Of a DNA stretch of 64,000 nucleotides, positions 53,782-62,197 are shown one piece after another. Each line of letters opens with the position of its first letter. Position 1 is the stretch's first letter. The notes beneath the pieces were generated by a model, which saw only the letters and a list, made by a program, of their open reading frames with translations, was not told the DNA's origin and searched no databases. Origin of the DNA: Bacteroides neonati (GTDB lineage Bacteria > Bacteroidota > Bacteroidia > Bacteroidales > Bacteroidaceae); contig NZ_HG726019.1 of NCBI RefSeq assembly GCF_000499785.1, positions 630,645 to 694,644 of the forward strand. The letters are read 5' to 3'. Position numbers and translations under genes: made by a program.

Positions 53782-54419
53782 TTATTTTTCATCTTGTTTG
53801 CTACTGTCCCCTTTATCCCTGCGGATTATCAGACTACGAAGGAAGTCGAGGGCTTTAGTCCGATTGAGCGATTTACGGCTGAAAACCTTCTCCTGTTGGT
53901 CATAGATGCTACCGAAATTGCAATTAAACATCTTTTCAAAAGCGTACGCAATTTGATTCATGTTTGCAGGCTTTCCATTTCGCTGAAATATTTTTCCTGT
54001 AAGGAAAATTGCTATTACAATTTTTGCCAAAGCTATAATTACCAAGCCTTTCGATTTGAGAAATATATAAAAATAGGATACGAATGGTTGCGGATTGGGT
54101 TTGGGAAACTGTTCAGGATGCTGAATTTTCAATAATAACAACTCCCGTTCGGAATCAACTAAAGATAAGGCTTTGCGCAAATACGCTAATCTCAGGGCAT
54201 TTTCCCCCTGCTCGTACTGATGTAGGGTTCTAAGACGGCTAACTCGATACGAGTAACGTTCAGTGTCCGCAAGACGGTTGCGTTATCAGAACAGCCAACC
54301 GTTTTTACCTGTTCCGTGAACTTTCCATAGGCATTAGACATTTCTTCGTTTGTTACTTTTTGTGAGGGTTCAGCCAATAGGCTGATAAACCTCGTGTTTA
54401 ATAAGTCATTCATAAGCAT
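53782..54419 (-). pseudogene. Frameshifted RteC-like gene of a mobile element
   Basis: Two frames join into one protein. The first (from 54419: MNDLLNTRFISLLAEPS to NVTRIELAVL) runs to about 54230, where the frame shifts; the second continues RTLHQYEQGENALRLAYL to a stop at 53782. The total of 638 bases is one short of a whole number of codons, as one lost base would leave. The C-terminal part (AYAFEKMFNCNFGSIYD then NRTKALDFLRSLI) resembles the C-terminal region of RteC, a control protein of Bacteroides conjugative transposons. A sequencing error or programmed shift is also possible. Confidence 0.65.
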
Positions 54420-54480
54420 AAATTTTAAAGATTACTATTGATATTCAGACCGAAGTCCTGTTTTATGCCGAATGATAGGT

Positions 54481-56835
54481 CTATCTTCCGAATCTCGAAT
54501 TATCTACCTTTTCATAAGTTTTTTCTTTGTACTTACCGAATCTCCATGCAAACGTTACCACTATAGTACTGTAATCTTTATTGATTCTCCGGCTATATTG
54601 CCCTTCCCAATCAACCGTTATAGGACGTGGCGTTTGATGTTGCAGTATGTTGTTATATCGAAGAGACAAATAAGACCCATTTGTAAATGTCCATTTAATT
54701 GCGGAAGACAAACCATAAGCAGCTTCAAGCTTGTATATTCCTTGAATGCTCGGACTTTGATAACGCCCGTCAATTTGTAAAATCAAATTCGGTTTATCTT
54801 TGGATAAGATGAATGTATTATTAGACATGACAACACCTGCAAAACCTATGTTATCAAATGATTTTCCATGAAAATCACTCATTTTTTCTTCAATCCTGAA
54901 CCCCTGTACTGTTATACGTGTATTCCAGAATCCGACATTAAAAGGTACAATGACAGCTAAACCTGTATTTAGAGCGAAATCCAAGTTTTCAAACCGGTAA
55001 ATGGTTGTCATATTCTCATCTTGATAAGGTAGTTGTTGGAAAGCGTCAGGGCTGTAATTGGCAAATGCCATGAAGATGTATTTTCGATTAAAAATATACA
55101 GGATTTGTCCCCGATACATCCGGGACGGTTTCAACTCGGGATTTCCAACAATAAATGTATAAGAGTTAACCTGTGTAGTTTGTGGAGATACAGCCCAATA
55201 GGATGGATAACTTTTGCTACTCAATAGATTAAATTGCGCCATTCCTTTTGGAGAAATATTATACCTCATTGTGACTGTTGGGAATAAAGACCATTCGTTC
55301 CATAGCGTTGATTTTATACTATTCAACTCATAGTCGGAACGGAAATATTCCGTCTTTAACGATGCGGTAAGCGACAATTTGTTGTTAAACTTTCCTGTGA
55401 TTCCTGCAAATACGTTTCCTGTATATTCCTTCTGGTTATTATTTATATCCATAATGGGATTAGGTATATATGGGCCATCCGATTGGGGAAACAGGTATTC
55501 AATTGAATTATCCGATTGGTTATATCCTCCATTTATACCGTAGTTCAATGACCACTTTGTAGAAAGTTTATTTGTATTGTTGGCAAAAAGCATCCATCTA
55601 TAATTTTTCTGCAAGGAATTATTTATATAATTATTTATCCTTGTATCATCAGTATATTCTGAAAAATGGGAATTATCCGGCGAGCGATAGTAGGTAAAAT
55701 CAATTCCTGCATTTAATCCTTTGTGTCCCGAATACTGAAAGCGTGCATTATGAATCTCGTCACTTCCATCCCCATTGTCTACACTACGAGTATCGGATTT
55801 CCCCATTTCCACAAAATTGTTATCGGCATTGGTTTCAGCATTCCTGTTACTTCCATCAAAATAGTAGGAAAAGGAAAGATTATCTTTATTTTTCAATGTA
55901 TATTCTGCTCCGAAACGGAATTTATAATCATTAAAATTTGATTTGGTTCGAGTGTATTGATTTAGCTCCAATAATCCGTTGGCAGTGGTCTGGCGGGAAT
56001 ACAATTCATCTTTCTTCCATGTTTTGCCTTTCCCTGCATCAGCCATAATGTCAATGGAAAATTTGGAAGTCTGGTAAATAAGGTTTCCCGTTAGAGAGCC
56101 GGAAGCATAATGAGATTGTTTATATTCCGAAGTAACTTCCCCCTGAATATTTTGTCCGCCAGATTCTTTATTGTCCGTTATTACATTGATAAGCGCACCA
56201 TTTACATTGTACCGAGCCGGAGCATTGTACATTATTTCAACATCTTTTACTCGTGAAGCCGGGATGCTTCGTAATAGATTGTAAACTTGCTGGCGGGACA
56301 TGGTACTTATTTTGCCATTCAAAACAATATTTACCGCTCCTGCTCCGATTAATTCTATTTCTTCGGATGAGCCTGAAACTCCGGGAATCTCTTTTACCAC
56401 TTCAAAAGCCGTAGAAGTTGCCCTGTTTTTGGTCAAAAATGCCACGCTATAGGATAAAGCCCCGTCTTTTATGACAACCTGCGGACGTTCTGCCGTAACG
56501 GTAACTTCCTTTAATGTGGTGGGTTTTTCTGTGAGGATGACAGTTCCAATATTGAATGTTGCACTTTGGATTTCAATTTCATTAGAAAAGTAATTCAAAT
56601 GTTGCACAATCAAGCGCAACTTTCCGGCAGGGCGGGACTGAAAAACAAATATCCCGGCTGTGTCGGTAAGAACCGCACCGATGTGCATAGAATCCGTTTT
56701 TTGAAGGACTACTGTTGCAAAATCAACCGGATTACCGACACTGTCTTTTACAACTCCTGTTAACTCTTGGGAGTAACCTTTAATGTAGACTACTGTAAAA
56801 AGTAGAATGGTTATTATTCTGCTTCTGCTTATCAT
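54481..56835 (-). CDS. TonB-dependent-receptor-like outer membrane beta-barrel protein
   Basis: 784 residues: signal peptide (ITILLFTVVYIKGYSQ), a carboxypeptidase-regulatory-like domain (LTGVVKDSVGNPVDFATVVL, about 25-105), a plug (EVVKEIPGVSG to SRVKDVEIMYNAPARY) and a C-terminal beta-barrel ending with an aromatic strand (TIVVTFAWRFGKY). It belongs to the OMP_b-brl_3 group, not the SusC group. A TAGCTTTG box lies at 56857-56864 (minus). It follows a membrane-bound TPR regulator on the same strand (152-base gap) and may be its target. Substrate unknown. Confidence 0.88.
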   Translation of the reverse strand: MISRSRIITILLFTVVYIKGYSQELTGVVKDSVGNPVDFATVVLQKTDSMHIGAVLTDTAGIFVFQSRPAGKLRLIVQHLNYFSNEIEIQSATFNIGTVILTEKPTTLKEVTVTAERPQVVIKDGALSYSVAFLTKNRATSTAFEVVKEIPGVSGSSEEIELIGAGAVNIVLNGKISTMSRQQVYNLLRSIPASRVKDVEIMYNAPARYNVNGALINVITDNKESGGQNIQGEVTSEYKQSHYASGSLTGNLIYQTSKFSIDIMADAGKGKTWKKDELYSRQTTANGLLELNQYTRTKSNFNDYKFRFGAEYTLKNKDNLSFSYYFDGSNRNAETNADNNFVEMGKSDTRSVDNGDGSDEIHNARFQYSGHKGLNAGIDFTYYRSPDNSHFSEYTDDTRINNYINNSLQKNYRWMLFANNTNKLSTKWSLNYGINGGYNQSDNSIEYLFPQSDGPYIPNPIMDINNNQKEYTGNVFAGITGKFNNKLSLTASLKTEYFRSDYELNSIKSTLWNEWSLFPTVTMRYNISPKGMAQFNLLSSKSYPSYWAVSPQTTQVNSYTFIVGNPELKPSRMYRGQILYIFNRKYIFMAFANYSPDAFQQLPYQDENMTTIYRFENLDFALNTGLAVIVPFNVGFWNTRITVQGFRIEEKMSDFHGKSFDNIGFAGVVMSNNTFILSKDKPNLILQIDGRYQSPSIQGIYKLEAAYGLSSAIKWTFTNGSYLSLRYNNILQHQTPRPITVDWEGQYSRRINKDYSTIVVTFAWRFGKYKEKTYEKVDNSRFGR

Positions 56836-56987
56836 GATTTAATATATTTATTGGCACAAAGCTAAATACACTAAGCCAGACAAAAAATGCCACAATGGGC
56901 CAGAAAAGGTTTTTGAAATAAAGCGACTATTTATATCACTTATTTACAGCATCTTATACTTAATAAAGAAAGACTTTGAAAAGGTTT

Positions 56988-58688
56988 TTATAACACCTGT
57001 TCACTTAGAAATTCGCCGATACTGCCAAATTCTTTTATATTTAATTTTTTACGGATAGACGTTTTCCGTATTTGAATGGCATTTACGGATGACTTCATCA
57101 ATAATGAGATTTCACCATTGGTTAGCTTCTCTTTGGTCAAGCAGCATATTCGAAATTCAACTTCGCTTAATTGAGGGAATGCTTCTTTGATTTTATCCAA
57201 TGCTCCGCCTTCCATGTCATTCATTGCTTGATATAGTATTTCCCAGTCAAAGCTATTGTTTTCTCCATATATGACGTTATCAAATTTCCTCAATAATTTC
57301 TGCCCTGATTCTCGTTCTTTTTCGCTCAGGTATTCTTTTAATAAGGCGGACTTCTTAAATATTTGAAAACGTTCAACCAATATTTTCCGAAAAGCACCAT
57401 CTTCTTTTGTGGCATTATTCGCTAATTCTTGTAGTTGGTCTATTTTTTCATGGGCTTCAAACAATGCAATTTTATTTTGAGTTAGTTTGCGATAGAACAA
57501 GAAACCGATGATTACTATACCGAGGAATAAAAGGACTACACTCAATAGCATCCATTGACGTTGAATAAGGAGTTTATTGTTCGAATTTTGAATGAATTCA
57601 TAATCGTATTTTTTCTGTACTCCCAGAATTGCTTCTCTATCCTTTTCGTTTAGAATGGCAATCAATTGGTTGTTATATTGCTGATAAAGTTCTAATGCTT
57701 TTTTGAAATTTCCTTTTTTTGCTTCCGATTGGGATAACATTCTGTAAACTCCATTCAGGAAAAGGGAATGGTTATTTGATTCCAGATGTTCCAACGTTTT
57801 ACGAATGTAAAATTGAGTAGAATCAACCAAATTCAAATTATCGCATACTTCCGCCAGATTCAGGTACATGATGGCTGTTTTATCTTCATCTTTATTGAAC
57901 GTATTTATATTGTTCAAATATTGCCTAAAGGAAAGAGCTTCATGTAAAAATTTCTTCGATTCCTTGAAGTTTCCCGTTCTTTTCAACATTACGCCTATGT
58001 TATGTGTAATTATCGTTTGCTGAACAGAATCATTGTGCATTTTAGCCAATTCCAAGCCTTTATTATAATAAAAATAAGCACTATCGCTCTGCTCAATCCT
58101 TGAAAAAACATTGGCAATTGAACAATAGCTTATAATTAGATTTTTGTATGAATTTTCATTTTGAGAAAAACAGAACGCAGCCTTTTTAAATCTTTCAATA
58201 GCTTCATCATTTAAAAATTGTTGATAATCCAATTCCCCGATATTTTGCTGCATCACACCTTTCAGGTTAATATCCGATGTTTTGTCGGCACATGTCCCAG
58301 CTTTTAGATAGGATTTCATTGCCTGTTTAAAGTTCTTTTGAAAAAAGTATACTCTACCTGAATAGAAATAAGCAGAAGATGCCTGCTCCAAATTATTTAC
58401 AGTATCAAAATATTTTGCTGCTTGAAAAATGGCGGTATCGGAGGAAATATCCTGATTTAGCTTATCCTTTGCCCGAACTGTCAGCAAAACATATTCCGAC
58501 AACTCCCTTTCATTAAAATATTGTGAATATCGAATGGTGCTTAATAAAGTCAATGCACTATCCGGATGTTGGTTTATAACGCTTCTTGCTTGTTCCAAAA
58601 TCGACTCTTGCTGCTTTTTTGACGGATTGCAGGCAAAACAAGCAATCACGACAAACACGGGAATAATATATTTCCAAGTTTTATTCAT
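56988..58688 (-). CDS. TPR lipoprotein/membrane regulator with C-terminal LuxR-like HTH
   Basis: 566 residues. N-terminal lipobox (VIACFACN, about residue 20), several tetratricopeptide repeats (about 60-350), one membrane helix (WMLLSVVLLFLGIVIIGFLF, about 380-400), a coiled-coil-like linker, and an HTH region at the C terminus (LSEVEFRICCLTKEK then NGEISLLMKSSVNAIQIRKT). It looks like a one-component sensor: periplasmic TPRs, cytoplasmic DNA-binding domain. If processed as a lipoprotein it has two membrane anchors, an unusual feature. A TAAATTTG box lies at 58694-58701. It probably controls the beta-barrel gene downstream. Confidence 0.85.
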   Translation of the reverse strand: MNKTWKYIIPVFVVIACFACNPSKKQQESILEQARSVINQHPDSALTLLSTIRYSQYFNERELSEYVLLTVRAKDKLNQDISSDTAIFQAAKYFDTVNNLEQASSAYFYSGRVYFFQKNFKQAMKSYLKAGTCADKTSDINLKGVMQQNIGELDYQQFLNDEAIERFKKAAFCFSQNENSYKNLIISYCSIANVFSRIEQSDSAYFYYNKGLELAKMHNDSVQQTIITHNIGVMLKRTGNFKESKKFLHEALSFRQYLNNINTFNKDEDKTAIMYLNLAEVCDNLNLVDSTQFYIRKTLEHLESNNHSLFLNGVYRMLSQSEAKKGNFKKALELYQQYNNQLIAILNEKDREAILGVQKKYDYEFIQNSNNKLLIQRQWMLLSVVLLFLGIVIIGFLFYRKLTQNKIALFEAHEKIDQLQELANNATKEDGAFRKILVERFQIFKKSALLKEYLSEKERESGQKLLRKFDNVIYGENNSFDWEILYQAMNDMEGGALDKIKEAFPQLSEVEFRICCLTKEKLTNGEISLLMKSSVNAIQIRKTSIRKKLNIKEFGSIGEFLSEQVL

Positions 58689-58790
58689 GGGTACAAATTT
58701 ACGAATAAACTTCTGCGGACTAAATACTTTTATTGAGTTTTAGCATTTATGGATTAAATCAACATTTTATATCCGCTCCGTAATCTGTTT

Positions 58791-59776
58791 TTACAGACCT
58801 TCTAACTTATGAGAAAGGATTTCCATGTCCTGACTGATTTTCTCTTTTGTTATCTTGGCGTAAATTTGTGTAGTCTTGATGTTGGTATACCTTATCATTC
58901 TGCTAACGGTTTCTATCGGAACTCCCTGCGAGATAGTTAATAAAGTTCCGAACGTATGCCTACTTACGTGGTAGGTCAGCCGTGTTTTTATTTCGCATTG
59001 TTTGCCAATCTGTTTCAGGATATTATTACATGCACTGCTGCTCGGAACATGGAAGATACGATTATCCCTGCTGTAACCCTTGTATTTCTCAATGATTCGT
59101 TTGGGTACTTCCAATAACCGGATGCTTGAATCGGTATTTGTTTTCTGCCTTCGGGTGATAATCCATAAATGACCGTCAAATGAGGTTTTAAGGTAATCCT
59201 TTATCAAGTTATTTACATCCGAATAACTTAACCCGCAAAAACAGGAAAACACAAATAGATCCCTTAACAATTCGTGATGGGCGTTCTTCATCTTGGCGTT
59301 GACAAGTGAGTTTAATTCTTCTTTGTTTAGAAATCCCCTGTCTTTCGGTTCGGGGCTTATCAGGTATCCCGCAAACGGATTGATAGCTAACTGACCAGAA
59401 TTGCGGACAATGGAAACGATATGTTTTAACCCTATCATATACATCCATATTGTATTGGTAGAACATTTGCGTTCTGCCCGCAAATAGTACTCAAAGCCGT
59501 TGATGTTACAAAGCCGTCCGTTTGCATTACGTCCTGATAGTGCCGGTTGATATCGACACGGATTTTATCCAGTGCAATGTTCGTTTTTACGGCTACTCCG
59601 CTTTTGCCCGTTAATCTGCCCGCTTTGGTATCCCAAAGGTAGGGCGAAACATCCATCTTGCAGCTAAACTGACTGATTGTTCCGTCAATGGTAATCCGAC
59701 ACATCAAAGGTGCTGTTCCATCGGGTTTGGGACTGTTCTTTTTGAGATAGAACAAAATCTTAAAGGTACTTCTCAT
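58791..59776 (-). pseudogene. Tyrosine recombinase (CTnDOT-type) with internal deletion
   Basis: N-terminal frame (59776-59435): arm-binding domain (TFKILFYLKKNSPKPDG then LWDTKAGRLTGKSG), ending in a wrong frame. C-terminal frame (to 58791): catalytic domain with LLRDLFVFSCFCGLSYSD, TYHVSRHTFGTLL and the Tyr in TTQIYAKIT. The core-binding segment between GFVTS and FEYYLRAERKCS, about 75-100 residues in relatives, is missing and the frames disagree. The junction shows ACGGCTTTG twice (near 59500-59525). The first catalytic Arg is absent, as known for IntDOT. Almost certainly inactive. Confidence 0.85.
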
Positions 59777-60321
59777 TTCCTCGAAATTTACTGATACAAA
59801 ATTAGTTTACTCCGAGTTAAGATAGGTTATACAGGATGGCGCAAACAACAGACAACGAATGTCTTATAGCCAAATTGCGTTTTTAGTGCAGGTAATGATG
59901 TGGTAACCGAACTTTGTCCTACCTTTGTCTTTTGGTGGCTTTTGCTGTCAAAAAGAAAAGCCAAACAAAGGACTTTACCCGCACATTTTCAATTGGTTGT
60001 CCTCGTTTGGCTTTGACTTGCTTTTTTGTTAGGCTTTTATTTTATATTAAGAAGATAAAGCAAAAATGGGTCTGGATACGACTCATTCTAGTAGCAAATA
60101 TGACCACACATATAAATTATATCAATTATTTATATGTGTCGATATGATTATATTACCTTTTTACACAAAGCATTATGGTTTCTATCCGTTTACGATAAAA
60201 CATGTGTGCCCGATTGCGAGCTTGTTATTTTGGATCTGTTATTGGAAAGCAAAGGATAAAATAACACATCAGGGCTATTTTTAAAAAATTATCCTGTACA
60301 TTTGCATCCTGACAACCTAGT
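59777..60321. other. Spacer at the edge of the relic mobile element
   Basis: 545 bases without a convincing gene. A -7 box TAATTTTG (59797-59804, minus) fits the integrase. An imperfect inverted repeat runs from GTCC at 59916 to GGAC at 59973, with AAAAGCCAAACAAAGGAC as its right arm, a sequence style often seen near the ends of Bacteroides conjugative elements. TACATTTG at 60297-60304 is the sigma gene's -7 box. Confidence 0.55.
60297..60304 (+). promoter_or_regulatory. -7 box before the ECF sigma gene
   Basis: TACATTTG, 17 bases before the ATG at 60322. Housekeeping-type control of this sigma gene is implied. Confidence 0.55.
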
Positions 60322-60930
60322 ATGAGTGCTCACAACATGAAAAACAACTTCTTACCTTCATCCACCATAACCGACAATGAGCTACTGCAACGTCTTCAGC
60401 AAAGCGACGAGCAGGCTTTTACTTTCATCTATGAACGTTATCATCGCTTGCTTTATGTCGTTGCCTATAAATATATGAAAGATGCTGATATGGCTAAGGA
60501 TACTGTACAACATATTTTTCTTAAATTATGGGAAACACGCTCTCTACTAACCATACGCATCAACTTACGAAACTATCTCTATACCATGATGAAAAATCAT
60601 CTGTTGAACGAAATCCGCAATAACTATACAGCACTGGAGAAAAGTTATGAACTCTCACAGGAGTCAATGCCTTACAACGATGAGTTACTGGCACGGTTGG
60701 AAGAAAAAGAAATGATGCAGCAACTGTATCAAGCAATTAATCAGCTACCGGAGCAAAAACGCCTTGTATGCCTCTACAAGCTAAAGGATAATTTGTCGAA
60801 CTTAGAGATTGCCAACAAGATGTGTCTTTCTGTTCCAACTATCAAAACACATTATTCGCAGGCCATCAAGATCCTTCGTATACATTTCGACAAATGTTTG
60901 TTCATTCTCATCGTTACTCTATTTCACTAA
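60322..60930 (+). CDS. ECF RNA polymerase sigma factor (FecI-like)
   Basis: 202 residues. Region 2: SDEQAFTFIYERYHRLLYVV and DTVQHIFLKLWETRSLL (about 30-75). Region 4: LPEQKRLVCLYKLKDNLSNL then NKMCLSVPTIKTHYSQAIK (about 140-190). The C-terminal tail FILIVTLFH is hydrophobic. First of a sigma/FecR/SusC set in which the receptor's STN domain signals through the anti-sigma to release this factor. An internal Met 15 bases later (MKNNF) is an alternative start. Confidence 0.95.
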   Translation: MSAHNMKNNFLPSSTITDNELLQRLQQSDEQAFTFIYERYHRLLYVVAYKYMKDADMAKDTVQHIFLKLWETRSLLTIRINLRNYLYTMMKNHLLNEIRNNYTALEKSYELSQESMPYNDELLARLEEKEMMQQLYQAINQLPEQKRLVCLYKLKDNLSNLEIANKMCLSVPTIKTHYSQAIKILRIHFDKCLFILIVTLFH

Positions 60931-61005
60931 AAAACAAAAAGTAATCATACTATATTACCAATTATGTGTCCACTACAAATAAACAGGAACCAATGACGAA
61001 AATAT

Positions 61006-61992
61006 ATGAAAAAGCCCGATAGAGAGAAAATAGAACGAGCACTCAACAATACAGCTACTGCCGAAGAAGCCCGGGAGGTGATCGGCTGGTTCGCTACCAA
61101 AGAAGGTAGCATTCATCTTTCCACACTGATGGATGAGGATATGGTACAGATAGTGCCCGGATCGGAAGAGGCATATATTGACCATCCTATTCCATCCGAC
61201 GAGATGTATCAACAAATCATGAAAGCCATGCGTTGGCAAAAGAAGAAACGCTTCTTATTTAAAGTAGCAGCCATTCTGATACCGTTCCTTCTGCTAACCG
61301 GACAGTTTTGGTATATAGACAAACAAATAGACCTATTTGCCGATACCGGTTATGAGGATGTATATGTTCCTAAAGGCGAACGTATACAACTCGTGTTTCA
61401 AGATGGCTCAAAGGCTATATTAAATTCTGGCAGCCATATCAGATATCCCAAAAAATTTGCCTTCGCCGAACGAAAAGTCACGCTCGAAGGAGAAGCATTC
61501 TTTGACATCGCTCCTAACAAAAGCCGACCTTTCATTGTCGATTTGAAGGAGATAAATGTGGAAGTGCTGGGAACAACCTTTGACGCCAAAGCGTACCCTA
61601 CAGATTCAACAATTTCAGTAACACTCGAAACAGGAAAAATTCGGCTGGCTTCAAGATCAAACACAACTTATCTGAAGCCTGGAGAAAAAGCAACTTATAA
61701 CAAAAAAACAGGCCATTACAACATAAGCATTCCAGAGGACATTACCCAAAATTCGGTATGGAAAGAAAATCTGATTATATTTGAGAACACTTCACTATCA
61801 GAAGTCGTACAAACCTTATCAAGGTGGTATGATGTTGAGTTCGACATAACAGATCCTGCCGTATTGAGGTATACCTATACGATCACTTTTTCGAAGAAAG
61901 AGCTAAACGTGATACTAAAAGAAATCGAAAAGATTAGTCCTGTACGGTTTAAACATGAGAAAAATAAAATCAATGTATTTTTGAAAAAATAA
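61006..61992 (+). CDS. FecR-family anti-sigma factor
   Basis: 328 residues. A cytoplasmic ~85-residue N-terminal domain binds the sigma factor; one membrane helix (FLFKVAAILIPFLLLTG, about 82-100); a periplasmic FecR domain with YVPKGERIQLVFQDGSKAILNSG and KVTLEGEAFFDI; and a C-terminal DUF4974-like part (FENTSLSEVVQTLSRWYDVE). It keeps the sigma factor inactive until the STN domain of the downstream receptor signals substrate uptake. 75 bases separate it from the sigma gene. Confidence 0.95.
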   Translation: MKKPDREKIERALNNTATAEEAREVIGWFATKEGSIHLSTLMDEDMVQIVPGSEEAYIDHPIPSDEMYQQIMKAMRWQKKKRFLFKVAAILIPFLLLTGQFWYIDKQIDLFADTGYEDVYVPKGERIQLVFQDGSKAILNSGSHIRYPKKFAFAERKVTLEGEAFFDIAPNKSRPFIVDLKEINVEVLGTTFDAKAYPTDSTISVTLETGKIRLASRSNTTYLKPGEKATYNKKTGHYNISIPEDITQNSVWKENLIIFENTSLSEVVQTLSRWYDVEFDITDPAVLRYTYTITFSKKELNVILKEIEKISPVRFKHEKNKINVFLKK

Positions 61993-62112
61993 AAAAGTAA
62001 TCTATCCGCTCATACTTTTGGAAACGTGGTGTGTCTATTTATATAAAGCAGTATTTACTAAATAAAAGCACACCTAGTATGAATAACACTTCATAAAAGA
62101 CATCTTAACAAA

Positions 62113-62145
62113 GGTAGCCGGAAATGCGCCACACTTCCGGTTACC
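62113..62145 (+). promoter_or_regulatory. Hairpin in the leader of the SusC-like gene
   Basis: GGTAGCCGGAA pairs with TTCCGGTTACC (one G-T pair) around an 11-base loop, 53 bases before the start codon. No T-run follows, so it is probably a leader RNA structure rather than a simple terminator. A TACTTTTG box lies upstream at 62013-62020. Confidence 0.5.
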
Positions 62146-62197
62146 GGATGTACAGAAATAGAGATTTATTCCTATCACCCAAATTCATTCCAAATGT

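Noticed and set aside
60066..60284. 72-codon open frame before the ECF sigma gene
   Set aside because: No ribosome site or family resemblance; composition matches non-coding AT-rich sequence.
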